Below are positions 23,642 through 34,780 of a stretch of 64,000 bases of DNA, one piece after another. The notes beneath the pieces are model-generated. The model searched no databases. It worked only from the letters and a program-made list of their open reading frames with translations, and was not told the DNA's origin. The position numbers and the translations under genes were made by a program. The number at the start of each line of letters is the position of its first letter. Within the stretch, counting starts at the first letter, position 1. The stretch is from Talpa occidentalis (lineage: Eukaryota; Chordata; Mammalia; Eulipotyphla; Talpidae). The stretch spans positions 8,885,312-8,949,311 of the forward strand of contig NW_023601322.1 of assembly GCF_014898055.3 (NCBI RefSeq), read 5' to 3'.

Positions 23642-25535
23642 CTGTGCAAAAAGGGACAAAAGACAGGAGGCAACTTACTTGGAGTCCATTTGGGATAAAG
23701 ACGAAAAAAGAATAAAATACTTAAATTCTCTCTTCAAAAACCAAACTCACTCAAAGCAACTCTGAGTTTATTTCAGCATAAGCTCAAACATAGAGCTGTT
23801 TATATGTCAACTTTTCATACTTTTTTTATAAAAGAGAGGGAATACTTATGAAAAAGAATAGTTAATAGAGAAGTTCCACTTAGTGAAAGAAAATAAAACA
23901 AGTTTCACTGAAGTAGATACTGAATCTTCCTAGATCCCCAAGGCATGCCATACAATGGTGTATGGTGCTCAGGGCAAGGATCGGGTCTTGTATCGCCTGG
24001 AATGTGATGTGGCACAATTGTCCCCCACAGGATCAATATTACATAATTTTTTTAAAATTTCTCTCCAATTAAGTTTTCACAAATGCCAGCTGAGAAAATG
24101 CTATATTTTTCCTTAGTGGCATTTCGTAGTCATAAATACTTCTCCCTTTCTTTATTTCCCTAAGTCTATATATTTTTGTTTGTTCTTCTGTTTAATCCTA
24201 GATTAGAGACTCTCTCATAAAGATAATAGAGTGTACTTAATATTTATTTCGAGCTGTAAAGAGACTTTTGGAAAATTGTTTTTCTTCTATGAGTTACCAG
24301 AACTGCAGCAAATACGAATACTTGCTAATCGAATGGAAATCTGCCACTTCTGACTTCTTCAACAGTTGTAGAAAATAAAATGGGCTCTGGGCTTAAACAC
24401 AGAATTATGGGGACTAGAAAAGTGATGTTACGATGCATCAGGATCATTTTGCAATAAGAATTCATTTACACTGCTTGTCAAAGAATGAGGTTTCCTTACC
24501 CACCATTTGGCTAACTCATTGATGCCCAATGTTGTTATAAATCACTATACTATATACTTACAGTTAGAACTCTGGATATCAAAACTAGATTCTTTGCTAA
24601 CAAGGACACTAGCAAACTGTCTCAGTTTTGTGATGCCACCGGCCACCACTAAAGATATCTGACATGACAGACTTTGCGGGTTTAGATTTCAGTGTGACAA
24701 GACAGATTACCCAGCCATTCAGCCAATTGCCATAGGGAAACAGTCACTCCAACCCAGTAATTCAGCATTTGGTTCACAAATTTTACTGTTTTCCTGGGCT
24801 TGTGTACAATTTAGGATTCTTAGAAGACAGAATGGGGTTACTTTATACCTACACACACACACTTTACCTTTAAATAAATAACTGAAAGAGGGGATAAAAT
24901 CTTTGCCTTGATTTTTCCAAATAAAAAGTAGATTTGTTGATGACAAGTTAAGAACTGAATAATAATTATTTAGCTAGCTTTATTAAATTATTTTGAATAC
25001 AAGCTAAGATTCAAATAACTTAATATTTCTACTTCTAAATGTTATTATTCTGTTGTCAAACTTCCTCAAATTACTTAAAGATTTAATATTAAATTAACTT
25101 CTAATGAATCACTGAATATTAGATCAATGATACGGATGATACAAAATTTGCAACTAAACATCATAAGTGACAAAACAATATACTGTTTTTGTCTCATGTT
25201 TTAAAACACAAACATTGCTTTGAAATTTCTGATAATAGAGCATTTGGGATTTCCTTTGATAATTATTTGTTTAGATCCCCAAAAATCCTGTAGTAATGTG
25301 GAACAAATCAAGTATTAATTAACTTTGGGGAAAATTGGATGAAATATCCGTTATCTTGTATTAATTTAATTGCTTGTATATATATTTAATAGCGTTGCTG
25401 TAGGGTTCTGACTCTGTGGTATCTTTGGGTTGAGGAGACTGGATAAATGAAGACTGAAAAGGGAAGGAAAGATAATGGTAAACATTTTTTTACTATAATT
25501 TTTCCCCATTAGTGGTTTGCTTTCATTTTTGTTAC

Positions 25536-25553
25536 ACACACACACACACACAA
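25536..25553 (+). repeat. (CA)9 microsatellite
   Basis: Short CA run followed by caacacacag. Confidence 0.9.
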
Positions 25554-25784
25554 CACACAGCTGTCCACAGGGTACATCAAGAAGTCCTGTTGATAATGGT
25601 GATGGGATATACTAGGTCACCTAAATGCTCAGTCAACATAAAACTCTACGGCAGAAAGAATTTCCAAGCGGACTGAATTTAAGGTATAATGTATGGCCAA
25701 AGAACAAAGAAAAAGTAATTGAATATTCCAGAGACTGAAAATGTAACTCAAGATTTCTTTCATGATGGCTACATGCTAATAATG

Positions 25785-26070
25785 TTACTCAATGGAAATA
25801 TAATGTAAGGCATATATGCAATTTTAAATTTTCTAGTAGCTACATTAAAGTGGAAAAAAAAAAAACAACCAACAGTTAATTCTTGTATTTTATTTGGCCC
25901 AATATATCCAATATATTATTTTAACATGTAATTAATATACAACATTATAAGCTATTTCACCCAGTGTACATTTACACTTCAGTACTAGTCACCTTTCAAG
26001 TACTCAACAGCCCCTTGGCTAGTGGCTGGTGGTCACTGTATTGATACGCTCAACTCTAACACATTTTACT
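25785..26070 (+). mobile_element. Non-autonomous DNA-transposon fossil (probably hAT type)
   Basis: aatggaaatataatgtaagg, tttaaattttctagtagcta, aacatgtaattaatatacaa and ttggctagtggctggtggtc follow the order of a widespread mammalian element whose end reads gtggctagtggctacc. I cannot assign the exact family name. Confidence 0.6.
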
Positions 26071-26334
26071 AGGCTTTCCAAGCATGTGTACCCACATCCT
26101 TGTACTACACAAGAAAAGAGAGGAATATGGAACATATACCTTTAAAGATTAGGCATTTAAAGTAAAATTTACTCCCCAATAGTGACATATTTCTATAATA
26201 TTTTCATTGATATTTCTGACTACATAGTTAAAAACAACTGATTTTCTCTACTCAGTGATTGGCTGAGAATTGTGGAAACAGCTAGACCTGAATTGTGGCA
26301 GCTACTAACCAGAGTGGCTACTTAGGTATAAATT

Positions 26335-26500
26335 AATTAAAGGAAAGAAAATTTAAAATTTGGTTCCTCCATCACACCAGCTGCATTTCAAATGCTCAGC
26401 AGCCACAGGCTAAGCTCGAGGATGTGTAGTGGATAGCACAGAGACAGACCAGTTCAATTATCACAGAAGGTTCTGCACGATAGTGTGGGGACCTGACTGC
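26335..26500 (+). mobile_element. Second, related DNA-transposon fossil
   Basis: ccagctgcatttcaaatgct, cagcagccacaggctaagct and gttctgcacgatagtgtgg resemble the terminal part of the same type of element as at 25785-26070. Confidence 0.5.
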
Positions 26501-27165
26501 TCTTGGTTATTCTTGCAAACCTAGTCACTGAAAAGCCCAATAACATTATGTGCCACATGAGCCAATTTGAAGCTGTCTGTATTTATGACACTAGACAATA
26601 TCACCAAGTTCTGTTAAATGTCTTGCTGTCATGGTGAAGTCTATGAAATAAAATAACAACTCACCTTAAAAGAGAAAGTAAGGAGAGTTATTGGACCTTC
26701 TATTCCAAGGATCACAGTAAGAAAAAAATGAACCTACTTTGCGTGTTCTAGATTTAGTGATCTAATAATCTTTTTTTTTCAAAGTTATGTTCAAGGGAAA
26801 CCAAAAATTATTTGCGGGTAAGACAGACACGTAAGGTCAATGGACAGAAGTGGAGGATTCTGAAAGAATTAAGATTACAGAGGTGAACCAATGCATTGCT
26901 TCCTTAGTATTCAAATATTTCTTTTGGCTCATTTAAAAATTTCCACCAAGTTCCACCCCCTACATGACTCTGGCTGAGAGTCAAGCCTTATTCTCCTCTT
27001 CACTGCATGAGGAAAGTTTGTAACCACGTGAGGTAAAAGATACTAAAAAAAAAAAAAAAGGCTTTAAAACACTCTTTAACTGTTCATTGTAAGTTAGATT
27101 CTGGAACAGCAATTTTTAAATTGCTTATTAATCTGAGGTTCTTTCACTAGATCTGCAATACTCAC

Positions 27166-27261
27166 CGTGCAGGAAGCTCACATATCTGATTATGGGCAAT
27201 ATCCAAAACTTCTAGCTTTCGGCTTTCACATACCCACTCAGGCACAGTTTCTAAGCGATTC
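27166..27261 (-). CDS. PHLPP1: PHLPP1 exon F: LRR exon (NRLETVPEWVCESRKLEVLD...)
   Basis: This 96-nt exon (32 codons) has acceptor tcttgtattcag/GAATCGC and donor CCTGCACG/gtgagt. It is phase 2 at both ends. It encodes NRLETVPEWVCESRK, then the repeat core LEVLDIAHNQICELPA, with the closing arginine (CG+C) shared with exon G. Too short for an ATG-to-stop scan to detect, it is fixed by its splice signals and by exact phase with exons E and G. Confidence 0.94.
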
Positions 27262-29714
27262 CTGAATACAAGAAAATACAATTTTTTTCTTTGATTAGAA
27301 TTAGGCCTAAAATGCCAAAGTACAGTGAGCAAAAATCAAAAGGCTATATGCATTCGCTTTAACCTCAAGCACATTAAATTGTGAGAAGGAATAAGAAATA
27401 AAGAAAAAGTAGGGACAAAGTTACATCATATCTTATGTCTAAAAGAGAGTCTGGCTCCCATAATTGCTATCCTAAAAAGTCTAAAAGCATGCAAATTTTA
27501 TATTGGAAAAAAACACAACCAAAATATACACACGCTTCCAGCTAAGTCAAATATTCCAGTGGCATAGATTTATATCACAATTTACGTTTTTACTGCTAAC
27601 ATTAAAATACTTCTCAATTGTAGTGGGTGTGATGAAAGCAGTGCCGTGGATAAATGAAGAGTGAGAAATGGTTTTAAAATAGCAGCAATGAAAAGGTACA
27701 CTGACCACACCCTTGGAGTTAATTAATTGAAAACATTAGCATCAGATGGTGATTAGAATTACCAAAAGGTACTAATGGTGACTTTAATTATTAAATGAAT
27801 TGATTACTTCTCAGACAAATCTACTACATTGGAATGTGCCCTCAATCATGATGGTTAGCTTCTTTTATAAATATGTGATGTGAACAGGCACATCTTTTAT
27901 AAATATGTGATGTGAACAGGCACAAAGAGCTAAAAAGGCATGTATATTATGGCCATATTTTTTAAAAACAGATGAACAATTTTATGAATATATGACAACT
28001 GGATAGGGACTTTATTAGAGCAAAAGCAAAATAGTTTTGATGTTAGGGTGAAGGCATTTGTGTGATTTAAACATTCTATTTTCTAATTTTGTTATTATAT
28101 CGAGTTTTCAATTAAAGTACAGAAAAGATGGCATTATTTTTTGCTTAGCAGCTATATAGGTACATCTCATTCTGGCTGTGAAGCGCTAAAGACTAATATA
28201 AATAACTATTTTGTAGTAGTTAACCCCTAAAACATTTCCCTAAGATAGAAGAATGAAAGTATTCCTCGGATAAGGTACCTCAATATATAACAATTAAAGT
28301 GATTAATAAAAACTTGAACCTTTGAACTTGAGCACCACTGAGGACCTAGTGACTTTATCGTAAATGATAACTCAGTTCTTTCAGCTAACAGTACAGCTCA
28401 CATAAAGGGAGAGTCACAGAAAAATTTATACTTTGGGAGGTGGAGGAGGCAAAGCACATTATAGTGAAGAGTCTGCTCAGGAGAGTTACAAAAAAAAGAT
28501 GAATAGTATTTGGAAGCCATTGTCAATTACATTCTATGAATAAAAGAAAATAAGATTCACTGTATGTCAACTCTCTGAAATAAATCTGTTCCATATTATC
28601 TATATACACCCAGGTAAGCAAACCTCACTCCTGCACTGTTCTTATTTAAAGATTGAAGATAACATTTAAGACTTACAGAAAAACAAAAAAACAAAAATAG
28701 GAACTTGAATCAGGTAATGTCTGACTTCAAATTTCATTAAACAAAACTGACAATGAATTAAGAAGGAAATGCATGAATAATGAATCATAAAGGACTTTCT
28801 AATTATAGATTTCTGATAAAATAATTCTTGTATGTATTAACAATTCTTGCAATAAAATGACATACCCTTACATAGCTATGATTGAGAATACGGTTTCTGT
28901 ACCTGAAAAAAATCACACAGCAGCCATGGTCAGAAAGTAGGGTGACTATTAAACATCTCAGACTTTATACACTGAAATGGGTTAGCAGCTGTCACTTAGG
29001 AGAGCCATGTTCCCATGTGCTGTGGTTATTCAGGAAACTTGGGGTATTTCCTTTGAAATTACCTTCAAAGTGAATTTCAATTCTAGTGGGCTAAGATCAC
29101 TAAAGCTTAAAAGTGTAATTACATACTTTGTGCCTTTAGGAAAAAGTCCATTGTAGAACCTGGAATAAACCTAACACCCTGTAGCAGAGACTATGTAAGA
29201 AGGTGAGATGGTCAGTCTATTCACAGATGCTGGGAAAAATGAGCAGGCTGTAGAGAAATCCTACATCAATAGCAGGTTTAGCCACTATTTCTAAGGGTTC
29301 TTAGCAAGGGGATGTATGTACACAATAACAAAGAGGTAGGGGGGAAAGAAATGTAGAAGAGTGCATTTTTTTTTCAAGCATTTCAGGGACAGACCTAAAG
29401 ATACAGTTAATATAAAGAATTCCTGGACACTCCAGCCATACATTTCTCACTCACTGATCTTTCAAGGCCAAAGCTGGTGTTCAGATTGGTGCTCACTCTA
29501 ACACTTTGATTCTTCTGATTAAACTACAGTATATAAAAGTAATAGTTTAACTGACAGATATTTACATCCATTTTGAGAGGATAACTAAAAATTACTAAAC
29601 TTAACTTATACTACTTACCTTCCAAATAGATTAAAAAAAAGTTTTTACACATAAAGCTGACAGAATTAATGACTTGCAGGCAGACTCTAGAGTATTCGAG
29701 ACTTGGCCTCTTAC
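27262..29714 (-). other. PHLPP1: Intron E-F (2.45 kb)
   Basis: AT-rich and low in young repeats. Its transcript-3' half holds a perfect 32-bp tandem duplication (27861-27924). No other structure is recognised. It ends in ttttcttgtattcag before exon F. Confidence 0.85.
27861..27924 (+). repeat. Perfect 32-bp tandem duplication
   Basis: Two identical adjacent 32-bp units beginning TCTTTTATAAATATGTGATG, at 27861-27892 and 27893-27924. Confidence 0.97.
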
Positions 29715-29775
29715 CTTGACACATCCACGTAGGATAGAAAATTCGGAACTGGATAAACATCAAGTTGAACGAGTT
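29715..29775 (-). CDS. PHLPP1: PHLPP1 exon E: short 61-nt LRR exon
   Basis: This is the smallest exon in the window. The acceptor is catctcctag/AACTCG and the donor GTGTCAAG/gtaaga. It completes the glutamate codon begun in exon D and encodes ELVQLDVYPVPNFLSYVDVS, leaving AG of an arginine for exon F. Its 61 nt are not a multiple of three (phase 1 to 2), so skipping it would shift the frame, whereas D and E together (264 nt) are in frame. Its polypyrimidine tract is a C10 homopolymer (G10 on the plus strand, 29785-29794) rather than the usual U-rich tract. No ATG-initiated ORF reveals this exon. It was found by phase continuity and family sequence. Confidence 0.93.
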
Positions 29776-29784
29776 CTAGGAGAT

Positions 29785-29794
29785 GGGGGGGGGG
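29785..29794 (+). repeat. G10 homopolymer (C10 in the exon E acceptor tract)
   Basis: Ten G on the plus strand, 8 bp beyond the exon E acceptor AG at 29776-29777. Confidence 0.97.
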
Positions 29795-30849
29795 ACAACC
29801 ACAAAAACATTACCATTCAAGTGATACAGAGATTCTTTTTATATGTAGAATATCATCACTGTGCTTTATTCTCCATTGTTTGTTTAGCTGAGGAAGCACA
29901 ATACATCCATTTGTTCAACTTTCAAACTACAGGAAAGTACAGAGAACTTCTAATTTTATCACAAGATCTTATTCAGAGACTCAAATAAATCATTCATTCT
30001 ACTTTCTACCTCTTTTTCAGCCACCTCCTGTGGCTCTCCTCCTGTTCTGCATGCTAAATTTTATCTTAAAAATTAACTGAATGAACACCGTGTTTAACTT
30101 CCTGGTTTCTTCCATAAAACCAAATGCTTTTGCCTTTTTCACTCTACTGAAACAGCACTCCTGAGAATCACAAATGACTTCCTCTACTTAAATCTGAAAA
30201 TTCCTCCTTAAAGCTGTATGAAACGTGGTGCTACCATCCATTGAGGACTTTGTTTCTTGGAGCAGTTTCTTCTGCTTCTCTGACACCAAGTAATTCACGC
30301 TACAGTGCCTGTCTGGTCAGCCCCTCTAATACCAGCTAACTCTGGGTATCTGTCTACTTTGGGTACCAGCTCTTGTCATCTAGTTCCAGTACTTACTACT
30401 TCTAAGAAGATGAGGCTTAAATCATCAGTTCACACAAAGACCATTACAGGAACCTGGATTAGGTGGGATTAGGTGGGTTCCTGTCTGTCCTCCATAAATA
30501 CACACTGTACGCTGCCTTCGTGCTAACAGCCTATAGTATCGCTTCCAGTTAAGATACTCCTCCACGTAAGAAGCTCTGCGGGTTCTCTAGAGCTTATTAT
30601 ACTAGCTTCAAAGATTCACCATCTGACTCCAGGCCATGCATCCCAGAATTATTTATCACTCTCTAGCAGCTACCTATAAGTTCATGATTCCCTCTCTTTT
30701 CCCATCTGCCAAACAAACCACATTCCAATTATTTTCTTTTCAACATCTTCTTCATGCCTCCTGGCTATACAAATCCTTTAGCCCTTCAGTGATCTCCAGC
30801 TATTTGAGGTTTTGCTTGATTCCCCATGAAAGTGAAGTCATTAAAAAAA

Positions 30850-31036
30850 AATCCCTTATTCTGGGGGTCAGGGGGCATGAGAACAAAGGTGAGGGAGCAC
30901 AGAAGACTATGGGGATGGACTATGGATGCCTTGGTGGTGGGTGCAATATAGTTATAACATCTGATGGGGGAGATCCTATACTACTAAAACACAAACAACT
31001 TTGTAAACTGATGTTACCTCAATAAAATAAAATGAA
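30850..31036 (+). mobile_element. Unidentified retroelement-like insertion
   Basis: G-rich start (ctgggggtcagggggcatga), an interior that matches nothing I know, and an ending tgatgttacctcaataaaat running into an A/T-rich tail. AAAAATCCCT occurs on both sides (about 30841-30851 and 31038-31048), a possible imperfect TSD. Confidence 0.4.
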
Positions 31037-31286
31037 ATAAAAATCCCTCATCTTCTAGAACTCACAGACTACACTGCACAGAGTACTTGATAAGCATTTG
31101 TTTAACTTGTAATAAATATTTGTGCAGTATTCTGATTGCAGAGAAGTGAAAGCTTCACTTTAACAAACATGTGCCCGTATGAATGACATCTTTTTTTAGA
31201 ACTACCAAGATTTCCCAGTTCTGAGGAAGAGATCTCATTAAATGACTAAGGCTCTTCCTTTGTGGTATCCCTGAAGGTGTAAAATT
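31020..31286 (+). repeat. Direct repeat, copy 1 (downstream of exon D in the transcript)
   Basis: From caataaaataaaa to ctgaaggtgtaaaatt. It shares about 90% identity by eye with 31961-32231, same orientation, about 946 bp apart. Long identical runs include ggaagagatctcattaaatg and taaggctcttcctttgtggt. The copy holds no coding sequence. Its first part resembles weathered MIR/L2. Confidence 0.9.
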
Positions 31287-31717
31287 CAGGCTTCTCCTAA
31301 TGTGAGTTCCTTTGTTAACAAAGCATGAAATTTGAGACCCTGAATGGAATTCAAAACAGTTATTCCTTTCACTTTCACTCTCCAATATTAAGGCAAGGCT
31401 CCAGATTTACTATCTTAGCAAGGCAGCCAAAGACACAGTTCATTCCTTACCTCCTTTAAGCAGAGGAGCCAAATCAAAAATGGGCATAACTTATCTAAAT
31501 ATCACAACATGAGAAACACAAGTTATGAAATATATAATCTTCTCTTTTGATCCCTTTAAGTACCAGCCCAGCATTCTCTTATGATTTTTAGCTTAGCAAA
31601 AGTTGATACTTATTTCACTAAATTTGAGGAAAGAAAAATCAAGGTGAGGCAGAGATGATGGCGCTGAGTCAATTCTTGCAACAAAAGGGAAACTTGGATG
31701 TGGTCTCTGTTCCGTAC

Positions 31718-31920
31718 CATTAGAAGAGGCGTAGAGCGCTTTTAGGAAATAGCCACAGATGTTCAATGTCACCAGTTGATTCCTCTCACAGTGCAAAACT
31801 TCGATGTTGTTGAAAATCATAGCATCTAGATCACTAAGCTTATTGTCACGCAAATCAAGTTGAGTGACATGCTGGAGAAAGTCCACTTCATCCGCTTTAA
31901 GCTTCCGAATTATGTTCAGT
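31718..31920 (-). CDS. PHLPP1: PHLPP1 exon D: leucine-rich repeats (LNIIRKLKADEVDFLQHVTQ...)
   Basis: This 203-nt exon has acceptor tctccctcaag/ACTGAAC and donor TCTTCTAATG/gtacgg. It enters in phase 2 and leaves in phase 1, so its length is not a multiple of three. It encodes LRRs including VTQLDLRDNKLSDLDAMIF and IEVLHCERNQLVTLNICGYF, and ends LKALYASSN before the glutamate codon shared with exon E. Both flanking introns carry a copy of the same ~0.27 kb sequence (31020-31286 and 31961-32231) in direct orientation, so this exon sits inside a recombination-prone pair. The donor (gtacgg) departs from the usual gtaagt. Confidence 0.95.
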
Positions 31921-31960
31921 CTTGAGGGAGAAAGGACATACATAGATATAAATAGGATTG

Positions 31961-32231
31961 CAATAAAACAAAACAAAATAAAATAAAAATCCCTCATCTT
32001 CTAGAACTCATGGACTACACTGCACATAAAGTACTTGATAGTCATTTGTTTAACTTGTAATAAATATTTGTGCAGTATTCGAATTTCAGAGAATTGAAAG
32101 CTTCACTTTAACAAACATGTGCCCACATGACCTCTTCCTTTTTCAGAACTATCAAGATTCCCAGCTCTGAGGAAGAGATCTCATTAAATGACTAAGGCTC
32201 TTCCTTTGTGGTATCCCTGAAGGTTAAAATT
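31961..32231 (+). repeat. Direct repeat, copy 2 (41 bp upstream of exon D acceptor)
   Basis: Same unit as 31020-31286, starting 41 bp beyond the start of exon D. The similarity stops abruptly at both ends (caataaaa on one side, aggttaaaatt on the other). Confidence 0.9.
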
Positions 32232-32292
32232 TTATATATTTATATACAGATATATACATGTATATATATACATGCATACATATATATATAAT
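32230..32292 (+). repeat. AT-rich alternating repeat
   Basis: Interrupted TA/CA steps (tatatacatgtatatatata and similar) immediately after direct-repeat copy 2. Confidence 0.9.
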
Positions 32293-33929
32293 TAAATGCA
32301 ATGCTATAAATAAATGGCCACACCCTAATATGGCGCGGTCCAAGGAAGAGGACTCATGTCTCACTATAGTACAGTTAGTCACAATTTCTTTAATTTCAGC
32401 ATCTCGTCTTGCTGACCTGGCCAGATTTTCTGCTTATTTTTAGCTGTAACTCATGAAGTCCTAACTCTGATAATATATTCTGAAACATAATTTAGATCCC
32501 TAAGGCTGGAAGAAAAGTACACATACATTGATGTTCAATACCTTAATTCAAGAGGGAAAAAATCCATTTATTTATTTCCAAAGAATTTGACTAAAAGAAC
32601 ACAGAAAACAAAATCTAGAACTCAACTTCAGTGAATATTGAAGAAAAGAAAGAGAATGAGTGAGCAGCCGTATAGGACAGAACTAGGTGAATCTGGGGGC
32701 GGAAAAAGGGACTCACATATGCACCAGAAATAGGAATGCTGGTTCATAGTCAAGGAATAATTACCAAAATGATCTCCAGCTTTAAAGTATTCCTTGAAAG
32801 GACTAGCTGCAGAAAATACCGAAATCTGACATCTGGGATTCACTGAGAAACCATCACGTGCAGGACGCTGATGGGGATCACCACGTCCAGGAGAGAACAG
32901 GGCACAGGGGAAAACTGGTGAAACCGCACTTTGAGAACCACCAATCTGAGCTGTTGTGATGAGCTGCTCAGAAGGTAGCATGGACTATGGGGACTAGAAA
33001 TCAACAAATAACGACACATTTTGCTTCAAAGGGAAGAAGAGATGAAAAACTGGTTTTTCATCTATTCAAGAGTTTGCTAATCTATACCAAGTCCTTTACA
33101 AACAATAATAAAGCCCTCGACTTCTCATTTCTCGTGACAAAGTCAGCAGACTGCTAAAATCATGCACTTGGTGAGAAGAGCGTTAATGGGAAGGTTGGGG
33201 CTTAGAAAAACACTAATAGGTCTTTGTAGTAAACACCTGCCCTCTGAAAAAGTAAAGTTACCCTATCTGAATTATTAACAACAGACTATCAGGCTGCTGT
33301 GACGCAAGGATGGCTGACAGACCGCAAATGGCCAGGGCTCATCTGCCAGCATGTGGCCACTTCAAACGTCCCCAAGGATTGTATTTTACTACTTATTTAT
33401 TTTGGGTTGCAAGATTAAAAAATTGGCCTCAACCTAGTAATTTGCCTATTTCCAAATGCTCACTACATTACCAGACTATGTACACAGAAAGGCAAATCTT
33501 ATTTTGGATACAATAAACCACAGGGATTGAAAAAAAGCCCCATGTTCTCCCTAATCTACCCTTTAAATTACCTTCAAGATGTGGCACCATTATTATCCCC
33601 ACTTGAAACAGTTCCCCAACAACTTCATTGTATTAACATTAAAATAATTAAAAGACTGGTTGAATGAGGAGACAAAAGAAAAATCTATAGTGACAGGGAA
33701 GTGCACATTTCCACTCTTCAATTTAACTTGTCAAGTCCCATCAGGACTCAAATATAAAAACATAGTTTCACACAATAATGTTAACTATTTAGGATGAACT
33801 TTTAAATTCCATCCAATATTCCCCTCAGCTGGCTGAACCATTTTATTTATTTCATAAATACTCATTGAGCAAGTTTCTATGTGTGGATGGGCAGTAAGAT
33901 CATTATTTTCTAGTTCTAGTTGGCTGCTC

Positions 33930-34070
33930 AATATTTTGTACCTATGACTTTGAGCCAGTCACCCAAGTTCTTGTTAAGTTTAATTCTAATCTGTAAAATG
34001 GGGCTCACACTTTCAGCACTGTAAGGCAGCTGAGAAATCGAATGAATGTACGTGCTGGTGCTTCACCAAC
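33930..34070 (+). mobile_element. Partial MIR
   Basis: Forward core: gactttgagccagtcaccca and ctaatctgtaaaatggggct. Confidence 0.65.
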
Positions 34071-34747
34071 AGGGAAACGCTATGGTGAAGAGGAGTTGCA
34101 GCTTTGTGTCCGTAAGTGATGACTAAAACACAGTATCTTACCATGTTTGTCACTCAGTTCAGTAATTTAGTGAGGGAAATCACATGTGCTGTAAAATATG
34201 AAGTATAAAGGCTACCAGTACGTGGTAAGTGCCATAAATAATGTCTGAAATAGAATGATTCAAAAAGTGCTACAGGAGAGGAAGCAAGTTACTTAACTCC
34301 TGAGGGCTGGCAAACCTGATAGGCGCTAACAGGAGAAGCAGCAGGAAATTTCATGCAGTGAGTGTATGAAGTCATTCGTACACTCAGGAGTCAGCGTGGA
34401 GTGAGAGGAGTGAGAATATGGCTGCAGAGTGGGTGCGTTAATACTTATCAAGTACTGTACCTACTAAGTGCTAACACTAAGTGCTAACATCCTAACAGGT
34501 CTAAGGATGAATAAGAGTGGTACTTCCCAAATTAGCTATGGTGGAGACCTATTTCCTAAACTTACAATCCATCACAGAACAGAGTGTGGTCACATGGCAC
34601 ATGTCCAGCACACAGCTCACACCACAGGGGGCTCCCTGTGCAAGCTCTCCAACACAGTCTACTCCGTGTACACTCAGACGAGTCTCCCTGGATGTTGTGG
34701 CAATGTCAAACCACTCTAAGTTTCCAAAATACTCAATCTCTAGGGTG

Positions 34748-34780
34748 TGTGTGCGTGTGCATGTGTTTGTGTGTGCGCGT
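34748..34780 (+). repeat. Impure GT/GC purine-pyrimidine repeat
   Basis: gtgtgcgtgtgcatgtgttt followed by gtgtgtgcgcgtgt. Alternating purine-pyrimidine with some GC steps. Confidence 0.9.

Larger units (their letters stand above)
23642..27165 (-). other. PHLPP1: Intron F-G (3.5 kb)
   Basis: It contains two weathered copies of an old, apparently hAT-type DNA-transposon family (25785-26070 and 26335-26500) and a (CA)9 at 25536-25553. The rest (23700-25500) is AT-rich unique sequence with no coding signal. Confidence 0.8.
29776..31717 (-). other. PHLPP1: Intron D-E (1.9 kb)
   Basis: The intron ends in a run of ten C followed by atctcctag. It contains the second copy of the direct repeat (31020-31286), a retroelement-like stretch at 30850-31036 ending in an A/T-rich tail, and pyrimidine-rich sequence at 30000-30830 that resembles weathered L2. 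No RNA gene or further exon is visible. Confidence 0.8.

Noticed and set aside
23486..23673. PHLPP2 or another LRR protein as source of the exons
   Set aside because: The peptides in exons G, I and J agree with PHLPP1 and differ from PHLPP2 at many positions as I recall them; all ten exons fit one gene in order and phase.
27861..27924. CRISPR-like repeat
   Set aside because: Two head-to-tail 32-bp units with no spacer in a mammalian intron: a simple tandem duplication.
30636..31025. 129-codon plus-strand ORF
   Set aside because: It runs across L2-like and retroelement-like sequence without domain signal. Chance ORF.
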